NCBI GenBank assembly: GCA_036346255.1 | Contig: CM070620.1 | Location: 56,902,522-56,966,521, forward strand | Reading direction: 5' to 3' | Origin: Ampelocalamus luodianensis | Lineage: Eukaryota; Streptophyta; Magnoliopsida; Poales; Poaceae | DNA length: 64,000 bases | Part shown: positions 11,046 to 22,621 of the stretch, piece after piece | Position numbering within the stretch: the first letter of the stretch is position 1 | Layout: each line of letters starts with the position of its first letter | Notes under the pieces: generated by a model | Seen by the model: only the letters and a program-made list of their open reading frames with translations | The model's database searches: none | Told to the model about the DNA's origin: nothing | Translations under genes and position numbers: made by a program

Positions 11046-12130
11046 AGGCGACACCGGCTACTGGATTGTCTTATTGCGGTTTTGACCGCATGGAGATATC
11101 GTATTGCTATGCGAGGATCGCTCATGCCGAGACACACTGATTTTGGGGTCGACCATTCCACGGCAAGTACAAGAAGCGCGACAAAATGACCCATTTTGCG
11201 AGGGTCGAAGCGTTTGGACACAGGGAAAGGAAGGAATTTCAGTTTGGATGGGTGTGGAGCATTGCGATTCAAGGGACGATTATCGTGCCACGAAGCGGGA
11301 GTTAAGGATGACATCTTAAAGGAGGCACATCGCACTCCGTATCTTTGTTCATCCGGAGAGCGAAGATGTACCGTGATTTGAAGCGAGAATTTACGGTGGA
11401 AAAGAATGAAGGTGGACATTGCTAATTATGTAGCCTCTTGTGGTGTGTGTCGCAGTGAAGGCCGAACATAAGCGTCTGCGGGATTATTGCAGCCTTTGGA
11501 GGTACCCCAATGGCCATGGGATGATATCTCTATGGATTTTGTTGTTGCGTTGCCTCGCTCGCTTGCGAGGTAAGGATGCAATTTGGGTTATAGTGGACCG
11601 ATTCAGCAAGTGCGCACATTTTATTCTGTCAGTTCGACGAACTCGGCTAGTGATTTGGCCCCTATCTATGTATGTGAGATTGTGAGACTGCATGGAGTGC
11701 CAAAGACAATCATTTCGCGAGGATGCTAAGTTTGTATCAAGTTTTGGGAGAGTTTGCGAGAATGCTTTGGGCACGCAACCGTTTGAGTACCGCTTTCCAT
11801 CCACGAGCAGATGGACAAGCAGGCGTACAATTCGGACATTGGAGGATATGTTGAGAGCACGTGTCTTATCTTGGAAGGAAGTTGGGAAGATCGATTGCCT
11901 TTGGCGAAATTTGCTTATAATAACGCTTATCACTCTAGCATAAAGGCCGCTCCGTTTGAGGTTTTGTATGGGCGTAAGTGTAGATCACCCCTCTGCTGGG
12001 AAGGCTGTGGGTGAAGGCGATTCTAGGCCGGATTGGGTACAAAAGCGGTGGAGCAGTGGCCTTGGTGAGGCGAACTTATTAGCGGCTGAGCGCGCAGAAA
12101 AGCTATGCGGATGTAAGGCGGAGGGACTTA
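11046..12130 (+). pseudogene. pol: Element 2 integrase remnant
   Basis: The zinc-binding part is poorly preserved: a fragment near 11430-11470 resembles a CGVC-VKAEH block. The core is clearer: KDAIWVIVDRFSKCAHF at about 11571-11622, a garbled second-Asp region near 11700, and TLEDMLRARVLSW near 11840-11875. YNNAYHSSIKAAPFEVLYGR (11912-11973) is a typical integrase core end. At least five frame changes are needed to read through. Confidence 0.78.
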
Positions 12131-12600
12131 GAATTTGAAGTGGGTGATCAAGTACTCTGAGGTGTCACCCACAAAAGGAGTAGTGAGATTTGCTACCAAA
12201 GGAAGCTTAGCCCGAGGTACATTGGCCCTTTCGATCTGGCCCGGATTGGGAAGTTGGCATACCGACCGGACCTCCCGAGTCCATGAGGGTGTACACAACG
12301 TGTTTCATGTCTCCATGTTAAGGAAGTACTTGCAAGATCCGAACATCACATTTCTTTGGAACCTTTAACCATTGAACAAGATCTGTCCTTGAGTCCAAGC
12401 CAGTGAGAATTTTAGAAAGATCAGAGAAGGCACTAAGGAATAAGACCTTGAAGTATGTAAAGATACTTTGGTCGCAGCAAGCTGAACGGGAAGCTACTTG
12501 GGAATTGGAATCTCGCATGCGCGAGCTGTATCCGGAATTATTCACTTCAGGTGTGTATTCTCAGTTGCTAAGTTTCTTCGAGTTTCTCCCGTGCTCTTAG
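12131..12600 (+). pseudogene. pol: Element 2 integrase C-terminus and chromodomain-like tail
   Basis: GVVRFATKGSLA followed by a degraded RYIGPF-like block and VHEGVHNVFHVSMLRKYL (12150-12340) match the integrase C-terminal domain. The frame 12403-12600 then reads RILERSEKALRNKTLKYVKI then LWSQQAEREATWELESRM, the chromodomain wording of chromoviruses. Confidence 0.78.
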
Positions 12601-12627
12601 GCGTTTAGAATTCGGGGTCGAATTCTG

Positions 12628-12643
12628 TTTAAGGGAGGTAGAA
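12628..12643 (+). other. Polypurine tract of element 2
   Basis: TTTAAGGGAGGTAGAA directly precedes the 3' LTR start at 12644. Confidence 0.85.
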
Positions 12644-14912
12644 TGTAATATTCCGAAAAGCGAAAAGTCGGTTGTTGTGGAGAGTAGTTTTAGTATTCAT
12701 GAGCAAAGACCTTAAGTAACTTGTTAAACCAGGATTTTTAGGGGGAAATTGTCGGTTCACGCAGCTGGGCCTTGGCCAAGGCCCATGAGGCTTGGCCGGC
12801 CAAGGGGAGGGGGCACCTTTTCCTCTCCCCAAACCCTAGCCAATTCAGCCCCCTCCATCCCTTGCGCCGCCTCTCCCCTCTCCCCACCTCCCCACCTCTC
12901 CACCTCCCCTTCCACCCTCCTTGCACCCCTCCTTTTCCCCATTGTTGCTGTCCAAGAAGGAGGAAGAAGATCCTTGGGTGGCCGGCCAAGAAGGAGGAGA
13001 AAAGGGAAGAAAAAGGAGAAGAGAAGGGAAGAGAAAGAAAGAAGAAAGAAGAGGGAGAAGAAGGATTAGCGGGAGCGTGGTGGTCTTCATCCCCGCTGCG
13101 TGCTCTCGTCGTTTCGGCAAGGGTAACCCGTGGTTCTTTGTTTTAGGTCTTTTTCTAGTTGTTTCATTTTCGGGTGCCAGTTCGTCGGTATTCTGCAGCA
13201 GTGAAGATCGTTGTTTTTTATTAGGTTATGTGCAGATTTGGGTCTGGGTGTCTCCTAGAAAGTTGTAGATATCGTAGTTACCTTTCATTGCCGACAAGAA
13301 TCAAGTCGTTTGGACTTCGGTAGCCAAAGTTATGATTTTTCTAGTGTTAGTAGGTTTCTGGTGGGTGACAGATTGGACAGAGGCTAATTAACCTGACCTA
13401 AACACATGGTTAGAGGAGTTTCAGAGGGTCTCACCATAACGAAAAATGAGGCTAATCCTCTTAGCTTTCAGGAAAACTAAAGATCACTAAATTTGGACGA
13501 ACGTAGAAAAGTTATGATAGTTTCTATGTCGCTGTCCAGAAACCCGACGGGAAATGTTTGCTCTGATTAAATGGATTGGTAGGGCTAGAAGATGGCCGAA
13601 TCAGAGGTCACCCCAACTAGGTTTATTTAGGCAATTCAATTATCTTTCCAGAAAGTCCAAGATCATCCTATTTGGACTCCCGAGCAGAAAGTTATGAATT
13701 TTTGAATTCTGCTGTCTGCAGTGGCGATCGCAAGAAAATTAGAAAAGTTAGAAATGTTAAAAAGTTAGCGATTTTCAATTGTGATGTTATGTATGATTTT
13801 GGTCCATTATGCTAGTCTTAGTTTGGGGTTATATTCTTGTCCAGGTGTGGCGAGATCCCAAAGGCAGCACCCACTCTGCGTCCGCCGTTTTAAATGCAGT
13901 TGAGGCAAGTATTCGGGTTAAATGAAATTTCTGTTGTATGTCATGATTGAGTTGTGAATTGTTATTATTGTCATGTGGAAGTAACGTTGAGATGTCCCTA
14001 GAGATGATGATGATTGCATATTATGACTGTGGTTATTTGATAATGCTACCGTTTACATGATTAAAGTTTATATTGAAAATCGTTGAATGAAAAGGAATAG
14101 ATGTTATATTCATGCATATTTTGAGCATCACGAAACTTGGTGGTGGTGACCAAGTGATTGAGTTGAGTCCTGTCGAGCAATGACGGGCTTGAGGTCCCCA
14201 CATTTATGAATGTGGGCAATACGTCTGAGGTCCCGACATTTTGATGACGGGCAAAGGTCCCTATACAAGTTGATGTATAGGCTCTTGGTCCCTGTGCGGA
14301 GGGGCACGAGCATGGGTATCCATTGACGGATGAATACCCGCATTACACGGTAAAATGCGTAAAGAGATAAAGAACAAATAGTGCATAGCATTATCATTGC
14401 ATTTTCTTTGATATTTTGTAATGCCATGAATGATGTTGGCCAAAGATGTTTATACTATGTTGTCCTTATGATCATGTAACCTTGTTGATACTTGCGAGTC
14501 CTATGGCTCACCCTTGCTTTGTTTTGATATAGGTACTTACGGTAAAGGCGTCATGCATGGGCGGGAGTAGATGATTGGAAAGCACACACTACCTCACATC
14601 ATTAATACATTTGTTACTTTAGTTTCACACAAGAATAAATAGACTGGCGAGAGACACTCATGGTGGTTTTATGATTACGATTGATGGAATAGTTACTGTT
14701 GTGAGAATGATGTTATTTGATTACATTGGATGAATGTCTTTTATGCATGGATGAGTTGGATTATGAAATTATTGATAAATGCTATGTTTACTTGTTAGAA
14801 ACTTATTATTATTGATTATACAAAGGAGATTCTGTCGAAAATTTTGTAAACTTGTTCTAGTTGTAATTAGTTTTGGTAGCATTCCAGGCTCGTTCTGAGT
14901 TGGGGTGTTACA
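12644..14912 (+). repeat. Element 2 3' LTR
   Basis: Near-identical copy of 5503-7772. Differences such as TGCTGAG versus TGCGAG, TTCTGGT versus TTACGGT and ATTCTGATT versus ATTACGATT fall mostly at CTG/CAG. It ends GGGGTGTTACA followed by the CTTAA duplication. The purine tract is at 12988-13065. Confidence 0.93.
14135..14358 (+). other. Hairpin array in element 2 3' LTR
   Basis: Same ordered hairpins as 6994-7217. The second hairpin is better here, CCTGTC paired with GACGGG. Confidence 0.86.
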
Positions 14913-14917
14913 CTTAA
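14913..14917. repeat. Right target-site duplication of element 2 (CTTAA)
   Basis: Exact match to 5498-5502. Confidence 0.92.
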
Positions 14918-15637
14918 TCGGACGATCAAGGGAGATGTATGCATTCGGACGACTCCGGAGCCCCTCACGATCTCCACCGTCCATTCTCGATCCAACAGCG
15001 CCGCCCTTTTCTTTTTAAACCTAAAGGCGCGCTTTTCTTTGGGCCGTCAGATTCAAATCCTACGGCAGTTCTTTTACCGCGTGCTGTTAAGGCCTGCTTT
15101 TTAGTGGGCCGTTGGATTTCAATCGTAGGGTCCAGATCAGTGTATGCAATCGGACCATCCGGTTCATTTTCCCATCTCGACCGTAGAAATCAAATCTAAC
15201 GGTGCCGCGTCATCGCCTCAAAAAGGGTGACGTGTATTCTTTTATTTGACCGTTGGATTCCAATCCAACGTCCAGATTTGAAAGTAGACCCCGCATTTCC
15301 TTTGAGCTCTGTTTAAATCTCAATCGACCGATCTAGATCGCACGACCCATATTAAAAGATGCCGATTAAAACCTTTTTACCTCTCTATTTATCACGGCCG
15401 CCCATTTCTAATCGGACGGCTGATGTTCTTTTGAGCTTTAGGAGGCGCGCGCGACTGAGGATGACAAAGGGACCCACATGTCATATGTTGCCTCCCTTCT
15501 TTCTTATCTCATGCGCGCCATTTACGAGAGCAGAGGAGAGGATTATCCAAAGCTTATGCAACTAATTTTTGATATTTAGTCTAAATGGACACCTCATCAA
15601 CTCTAGACCTTTCCATCTTGCCCTGTAGCTCAACCTC

Positions 15638-15649
15638 TATATATATAAA
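15638..15649 (+). promoter_or_regulatory. TATA box of chromovirus A LTR
   Basis: TATATATATAAA followed by ACCCTAGC and a pyrimidine-rich presumed transcript start, within the LTR at the expected U3/R boundary. Confidence 0.7.
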
Positions 15650-17564
15650 CCCTAGCTTTTCTTTGTTACAGTGTTGACCAAGTAGTTCTTCATCCTCCAT
15701 TGTTGTCCAGTGGAGTTTCTTGCTCTTGTCCATTGCTTATCCATCTTAAGCCTTGGTTTCACCTTACACTAAGGTTTTGACATCTTTTGTAGGTTAAAGC
15801 CGAAGGTTATCTCTCTGTTGAGCAAAATCGACTTTCTCAACTTTTGGTGTCTTTTCTATTCTGGTAAGCTAAACCTTTAGTTAATGTCATCCTGAGCATC
15901 TTAAGGACCTTAGGAGATCATATGAATCATTCTTTTAAATATCAGTAGCTTCAACTTGCTTCAAACTGAAAAGCTGTTATTATAACTTTTCGGTCTTTCA
16001 TATCTTTTTCAAGATCTAGGGTTTCTCCTGTCAACTTATCATCCTAGTTAGGTTTCAACTAAACCCTAGCAGCATAACAAGTTGTTCTTTTAATTCTTGT
16101 CATCATCTATTTAGCTTGATCACAGAGATTTGCCTCTGTTCTTTATTGTCGGCTTAACCGACAATACAAGTTTTCTTCTGCTTTTGATAATCTAATCGAT
16201 TAGGGTTAGATTAGGGTTATCTTGGGATGTTAATTACCCTAAAATATCAGGCTAAGTTTCATTTTAGAACCTTTGCTTGATCTATTTTCCTTTTTCCTAA
16301 AATCTGTAATCTGTCCTGTTTTCAGTTCTTTTCAAAATCTGAAAACTGCAACTTTGGTTCAAACACTAGTTTCTGATATTTGAAAGCTGTGTATTATAAT
16401 ATGGGTTATTATCACTATTAGGGTAGATATAACTTAAGCATACTGTCAATCAAGCATTTCCAGATTGATCATGCATATTTCTTCCATTTTGTACTTACTG
16501 TCGATTTTGGCATTTATTGGACATTATTGCTTCTTTTAGAATCTGGTTTTGCTGAGGTGATTGAACCTATTTCTGAGCATCCTAAGCCTGCAACAGAAGT
16601 ATACTATTATCAAGGCAAGCTTCCTCTCTACACCATATTGATCCCAAATTTTGTACAATAGCTTTTACAAATCCAGTGATATCTGTGCATGCTATTTTTC
16701 TGAAAATACAAAAACGTGATCTGTAGTAGCTAGCTATAACCTAACATGGTGGATTACCTTAATTATAATCATACACTTAACCTAGCTTAGTATCTGTATA
16801 CTATAACATATATTTTCAGATTTGGCTTAGACATGCGATCTAGAGATTTTAGAGTTTGACAAGAATATCTTGTCAAGCAGGGGATCTAAGTGAATTTACA
16901 TTATTCGAACTCTTTGTCCAGTTTCTTTAAATCGACTTGTATTTTAAATTTAAATTGATCGGACAAGAGGAAGCTAGTGATGGTGCTTTTGTGCACGAGA
17001 TTGGGAATTGTGGTGGACTTGTCCAGTTAATTAAGGACCGAACTCGACTATTCAATTCAAGTCCCCCACGTACTTCCACATGCAGTGTATGGGCGCTGTT
17101 TGGTTAAGTAAAATGTTAAGACTATTGAGTTGGAAACAGGAAAGTCAGAATATGTGTATTGACCTTGTATGGCATAGATGCTTAGGTCTTATGACTGCGT
17201 TGTATGCCATGTGAGCTTGTATGTCAGTATCAGATGTTCTTAGAAGGGTGAGGGCGTATATGTGCTCCGTAGCATATACGTACCTTAAAGATGCCGATTG
17301 CATCCTAATATGGGTAGTGAGCCCGTTGCATTTAATTGTTTGGATCGGCATTCTTGACGCAACATGTGTGCCCCGGTTAAGCAGATGCTATCAGTCGTTG
17401 TTTAAGCGAGATCAGTTCACACATGGGTGTCCAACTCAATAGTGTTAGCTTGTTGAAAAATACCAAATCTTAGTTTCCCCGGTCGGCATACCAAAGGAAG
17501 TATGTCATCATTCGGAGGCATCCGAAGGCAACGGGCTAGCTAAGTCATGTGGGTAAAGATGTAC

Positions 17565-17614
17565 ACCCCTGCAGGGTATAAACTGTTCGAATAGCCGTGT
17601 CCACGGTCATGGAC
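17565..17614 (+). other. Conserved dyad block, LTR A
   Basis: CCCTGCAGGG palindrome, then CTGTTCGAATAG, then GTCC...GGAC, all within 50 bases. The same order occurs in LTRs B, C, D and E. Confidence 0.8.
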
Positions 17615-19188
17615 GATAACTTGAGTTGATGTCACCTGTATAGAAGTTTTGATTTTCAAATCTGGTTTCGGTTTTTGGTTTAGCATGAGGGATTCATGCA
17701 CTGTACTATTTACATTTAATGTCTTTACTTACTGTTCTGGTCCAACTTTGATTTATTAAATTGTTTTATCAAAATTTAGCATTTGTAGGTTTAGATGTAT
17801 CGCTTTACGCAAACCTGAACCTTTATACCTTCCTGTTGAAACCTTATGCATGTGTAAATTCTATTCCTTTGGTTAGACTCTAATAAACACTTTATTTTAT
17901 TAGTTTTGTAAGACTTGCTGAATACCTTCCGTACTCAAGGTGCTATCACCTATTGTTGCAGGTGAGGGTGGTTATCTTTATGAAGTACCCGTTAGCGCCG
18001 ATCAGGGTGACGCTAACGAGTAAAGCTACTTCTTTCCTCCATGCAATCGCCTGCGGGTAGATGAGGCCATTGGTGGACTTTGATCTTTTATTTTGCTTCC
18101 GCTGTTGAACTTGTTGTAGTGACCAAGTCACTCCATAATGTAGTACTAAAACAGCAAGTTGTAAACTTATGTTTAATTATGTCAATGTATGACTTGTATG
18201 TATTTGATGCAATGTTGTTGAAGGATATATATGCAATGGTCGTTGATCCTGGGAACCATTGTGAGATATATATATCAGAATCTGTTTATTGGATTTGTCA
18301 CTTGTTAAATTTATACCTTTAACATGATCTTTAATAAAGGGGCAGCACTGTTCCTTAATTAAGAATTGTGCTACAGTATAATTTTAATTAAGTACATTTC
18401 CAATAACCGGGTGTCCTCGCACCGACGGTGACGTCGATAACGCATTTCACGAATACGCTTTGAGTTTTGCTAACCATATTCTAGAAACGCGCCAGCTCGT
18501 CCGACAACGGAGGAGCTCCGACCGTGACTTCGTCGGGCGCCTCGCCGGTGAAAGAGAGCTCGACGATGCCAGCTAAGGACAAAAATGGATCCCTAACGCT
18601 ATCGCGCACCCGAAGACACCGGCGGTCAGGTCGGAGGTGATCCGAGGTGACGGCGCGACGACGAGGGGCGGAGTACATACTACGGCGAAAACGGCAACGC
18701 CAAACCAGCAATGCTAACCGCGAAAAAGTGAGCTCAAAAGCTACACTAAGGTTCTCTGAACTCACCGGAATGACACGGTGAGGATGGTTCGGCCAGAGAT
18801 GAGTTGGCGGCGATGGACCGCGGCGGCGGTCAAGGTGTCACCGAGGTGAGAGCAACCTGAGCAAAAGTAAGGGAAAAGAGAGGTGGAGATAGCTCGGGTG
18901 AGTGCACGAGATGGTGCTTGCGCGGGCATTTGACCTAGGAAACAACTCACCAGAGATGAGGACGAAGATCCAAACTTTCGGCCGAGGAAGAAGAAAACTG
19001 AAATTCGACGGGCCCTGCGAACAAAACTCAAAATCAGTTGAGGGGAAAGCATGATGGGGAGCTGAAACACGATATGACGCGAAAAAGGAAGGACGAGCTT
19101 CACTGGTCGTGGTGATGACACGGCGGCGGCGACACGGCCGTGAACCCGAGCTTGCTCACCTCCTTGGTTCGAGCTCAGAGGGAGCAAA

Positions 19189-19193
19189 GGGTG
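19189..19193. repeat. Left target-site duplication of solo LTR (GGGTG)
   Basis: GGGTG precedes TGTAACACC and recurs at 21507-21511. Confidence 0.9.
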
Positions 19194-19737
19194 TGTAACA
19201 CCCCAACTCTCAAAGAGCCTGGAATGCTACTGGAATTATACTATTCGAGCACAAACTACCAATTTTTGGCAGAATCTTCTTTGTTTAAACAGCTATACTG
19301 AGAGTTCAACAATAAAACATGGCTTTAACAATATTTCTCATAATCAAGTCTACTTATTCAAGCATGATAATCAAATGAACATACCAAGACTGGCAACCTC
19401 ATTATTACAAATAATCAGATACTCAAACCAAAACCATATATGGTGATAACCAAACAGTTTATTTATTTCTAAATTGGTGCTAAGTGGCAAACGCCTTAAG
19501 AGTGTGAGGTAGTGAGTGCAACAACTTCTATTCCCTCCCATGCATGTCGTTCCTGCCTCTGGTACCTAAAACACATTAAAGCAAGGATGAGCCTAAAGAC
19601 TCAGCAAGTATCAACAAGGCCATAAACAAGAACACAAACATAGCATCGATGATCCTCAATTAACATCACACTAAACATAGCCATTTAACTCATGATATGC
19701 AACCAATGCAATGCTCCTTTGAACTTTATCTCTTTTC

Positions 19738-19969
19738 GTATTTTACCGGTAATGCGGGGTATACAACCGTCGCTGTATACCCTTGCCTGTGCCCTATGGC
19801 ACAGAGACCAATAGCCTATACACCACATGTATAGGGACCTTTGCCCATCATCTTAATGATGGGGACCTCTTTCTTCATTAGCCCACATTCCACGAATGTG
19901 GGGACCTCAAGCCCGTCATCTACATGACGGGGACCTCAACTGTATGTGCTTGGTCACCATGTGACCAAG
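19738..19969 (-). other. Hairpin array in solo LTR (best preserved)
   Basis: Plus-strand stem arms in order: ACCGGT core (19745-19750), GGGTATAC/GTATACCC (19757-19782), CTGTGCC/GGCACAG (19787-19804), CCTATACA/TGTATAGG (19815-19835), CCCATCAT/ATGATGGG (19844-19863), CCCACATTC/GAATGTGGG (19882-19902), CCCGTCAT/ATGACGGG (19912-19931), CTTGGTCAC/GTGACCAAG (19949-19969). The stems are perfect, and four hairpins are followed directly by GGACCT. Confidence 0.93.
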
Positions 19970-21057
19970 GCACCTGTATCCTCTCAACATGCATATGCAC
20001 CATGATAACATTTTCATATGCAGGAATACAACATATTCTCATTGGCATGGAAGCAATAACAACATGCAGAAGAACCTTTAACCATAACTAGCAGTCATCA
20101 AAATAAACAGTAACTCATCTCATAAACAGGCATGCATGGCTATACGATCAAGATACACCACAATCATATCATGCAAGCATACATATATTATAGCCCGAAT
20201 ATTTGCCTCAACCGTGCGAGAACGGTGGACGCGACGAGGGTGCTGCCCCTGGGACCACGCTCCCACCTGAATTTTAAGATAACCATATCTAAGACCAACA
20301 TACTGAACCAAGAGCATAAGAACAACACAAACGAACTTTCTAAACCCCCCAAGTGTTTCCCAACTTCCAATTTCTAGCGATCGATTTGACGCACACTGTA
20401 GACAGTCAACTTCTAAAATACATAAATTTCTGCTCACGAATCCAAATAAGATGATCTTAGACTTTCTAAAAAGTTAATTAAATTACCTAAATAAACCTAG
20501 TTGGGGAGCCCTTTTGATTCTTCCATTTACTTCCCCTACCAAGCTAATCTACAGAGAATTCACGTCGGGTTCTCTAGACAGTGCACTAAAACCACCATAA
20601 CTTTTGCTACGAAAGTCCGAATCTTGCGTTCTTTATCTCTCTGAAAAGGTATAGAAATTACCCACATTTTTTGTTATATTGAGATCCTCTGATTTCATCT
20701 TTAACTAATAGATTAATTTAGATTTCTACAGACTGTCCCAATACTGACAGATCAGCAGGACAGCGATACTAAAAATTACATAACTTTCTAACCGTTAATC
20801 GTATTTGAGCATTCTTGGCGGCCAATGAAAGCTAAGAACAAGACCTACATATCTTTAGGAGACCAAAACTCCTAATTCGGCATCTAAACACATGAAACTG
20901 GCCGCGTAATATTCTGGACAGAATTGAACATTGAACAGAATTAATCCGATCCAATCGATCTAATAGCAGTCGCCTCTAATGACTATCACACATCACAAGA
21001 AACCCATCGTTACCCTTGACGACGTGCTGGACGACGACGAACAGGCCCCGAAGAAGA

Positions 21058-21132
21058 TCCTCCTTCTCCTCTCTACCTTCTCTTCTCCCTTTTCTTCTCC
21101 CTTCTCTTCTTTTCCCCTTCTTCTTCCTCCTT
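21058..21132 (-). other. Purine tract of solo LTR (pyrimidines on plus strand)
   Basis: 75 plus-strand bases with a single purine, the counterpart of the 78-nt purine run in element 2's LTRs. A G-rich stretch follows at 21176-21310. Confidence 0.85.
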
Positions 21133-21506
21133 GGCCGGCTACAATGGGGCTTCCTCTTCCCTTTGGCCAGCAGCAATGGGGGTGGAGGGGAGGTAGGGAG
21201 GAGGAGGTTGGGGCACCGGTTGGAGGAGGGGAGGGGTGAGGGAGGTGGCGGCCACAATGGGGGGGAGGTGGGGAGTGGAGCGGAGGGGAGATGGGGAGGG
21301 GGCGGCTAGGGTTTGGGGGAAGGGGTGGCGCCTCCCCCCCTATGGCCGGCCTGCCCACATGGGCCAAGGCCCAGGGCCCGAGTTGCCAACTAAATGCGAA
21401 AAACCCCCTCTTGTTTCCTGATTTGGTGGTTTTCTAAAAGAACCCTTCTCCTGACTACTTATTCTCTCCCGGTTAAATCCTTTCGAATATATTTTGGGGT
21501 ATTACA

Positions 21507-21511
21507 GGGTG
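21507..21511. repeat. Right target-site duplication of solo LTR (GGGTG)
   Basis: Exact match to 19189-19193. Confidence 0.9.
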
Positions 21512-22621
21512 GTAGAAAGTGGCTTGGTAGTGCCCAGAGGAGAAAGAGGAAGCTTTAGGTGCCCATAAGTAGGGAGAAGGGCGGAGAAACGCGAGAGAAA
21601 AAGCTCTCGACGCCGATGTGCTCGGGAGAAGAGGCAGTGAGCTGGTGAGGGAACTGACGGGCATTTAATGCCGCTCATGGCATGGGACGGCAGCGGACGA
21701 TGCGGCCGAGGTGAGGCGTGCGAGAAAACCGGGAATGGGTGGATGGACGGCTAGTGAGGTGGCGCCCATGCACGTCGGCGACGTCGCTCGGCTCCCAGCC
21801 GCGAGGTAGGTGACGACCCGACAGCCGGGACCCACACGTTAGTGGAAGCGACGAAGCGGCGCGAGACGGAGTCTGGTGCGGTGTGACGAGTTGGTTTGAC
21901 TCGATCAAGAAAATGTCGACCGTTAGATTTTAAACGGTCGCTCGAGATCTACTAGAGCAACAGGACAGTCCTGATTGTTTCGGGCGCAGGTGGACCGTGC
22001 GATCTGCATTGGACGGTCGTGGGCGATTGGACTCGGGCGGCGCGGCTAGTTGGTGCGATCAAGCCGAGCGGCACGGTCGGACTCGGGTCCGAACTCGAGT
22101 CCGAGCCTAATGAATAGTGACTTCAGACTTTTGATTTTTAAAAAGGCGGAGAGGATTGGGGAATTTTTAGAGGTAGCTCCAAAGCTCCAAAAATTCCGAC
22201 ATTTTTATGGGAACTTCCTGGGACGGAGGAAAACCTTGTGAAATTTTTCTAGGAATTTTCATGTAATACATTTTCCTCCAAAAAATTCACAAGCTACTGA
22301 CCTAGGGGTTTGACCAGAGTTTAAACTAGTTTGACTTGCTCTTTTGAAATAGCAAATAAAATCTAAAAATTGTGAGATTTTTCAGAGAGGTTACTAGGAT
22401 GGTCAAGATGATAGGAAAAATATTCCCAGAGTATGATCACAATTTAGAGTTGAAAATTTTGTGGACAACAACTTCCATCACAAGAACATAGTTCCAGAAA
22501 ATAGAAATTGCTAGGGAAAAATCTTAGAAAATTTCCAAATGATTTCATGAGGCAGCAAAAGTTTTAATTTATCCTCATAATATTACATTTGAAACACAAA
22601 CCCTAACTTAGGGCTGTTACA

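Larger units (their letters stand above)
5503..14912 (+). mobile_element. Full-length Ty3/gypsy element 2, nested in A's 3' LTR
   Basis: Complete 9.4 kb element: 5' LTR 5503-7772, primer-binding site 7775-7786, gag and pol remnants 7960 to about 12560, polypurine tract, and 3' LTR 12644-14912. It is flanked by perfect CTTAA duplications. The LTRs are 2270 and 2269 bases and nearly identical apart from scattered differences at CTG/CAG-type sites, so insertion is recent. The pol order (protease, RT, RNase H, integrase, chromodomain-like tail) marks a chromovirus. The internal region is full of frameshifts, hard to square with a young insertion unless some are sequencing error. Confidence 0.95.
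1..18421 (+). mobile_element. Ty3/gypsy chromovirus A (Tekay-like), 5' end outside window, split by element 2
   Basis: Plus-strand LTR retrotransposon with gag, protease, RT, RNase H, integrase, chromodomain, polypurine tract and 3' LTR in canonical order. The 5' LTR and primer site lie left of the window; the first 121 bases are leader with no primer-binding match. The 3' LTR starts at 4833 and resumes at 14918 after the nested element 2, ending in GGGTGTCCTCGCA at 18421. The two LTR pieces sum to about 4.17 kb, close to the 4.1 kb LTRs of element C. No flanking target duplication can be tested because the left end is missing; the right copy would be CCGAC at 18422-18426. Confidence 0.88.
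14918..18421 (+). repeat. Chromovirus A 3' LTR, second part
   Basis: Continuation of the LTR cut at 5502. Contents: more U3, a TATA box at 15638, transcribed-region-like pyrimidine-rich sequence, the dyad block at 17565-17614, an ACTTGCTGAATAC...GTACTCA hairpin (17919-17937) and a TTGCAGGTGAG splice-acceptor-like site near 17960. No frame here has coding support. The end GGGTGTCCTCGCA resembles the GGGGTCCTCACA end of element C. Confidence 0.82.
19194..21506 (-). mobile_element. Solo LTR of the element 2 family, minus strand
   Basis: On the plus strand it starts TGTAACACCCCAACTC and ends GGGGTATTACA: the reverse complement of an LTR like those of element 2 (GGGGTGTTACA end, TGTAATA start). 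At 2313 bases it is one LTR long, with no internal domain, and is bounded by GGGTG duplications. Such solo LTRs arise by recombination between the two LTRs of one element. It is clearly diverged from element 2, yet keeps the hairpin array and the purine tract. Confidence 0.92.
18422..22621 (-). mobile_element. LTR F, minus strand, partial (split by solo LTR)
   Basis: Read from 22621 leftwards it begins TGTAACAGCCCTAAGTTAGG, nearly the start of element C's LTR, and passes through matching GC-rich U3 sequence. It is interrupted by the solo LTR at 19194-21506 and stops at 18422 where chromovirus A ends, so about 1.9 kb of an expected 4.1 kb LTR is visible. The rest should lie left of A, outside the window. 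It could be a solo LTR or one end of a longer minus-strand element. The short minus-strand frames at 18481-19187 are LTR sequence, not genes. Confidence 0.75.
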
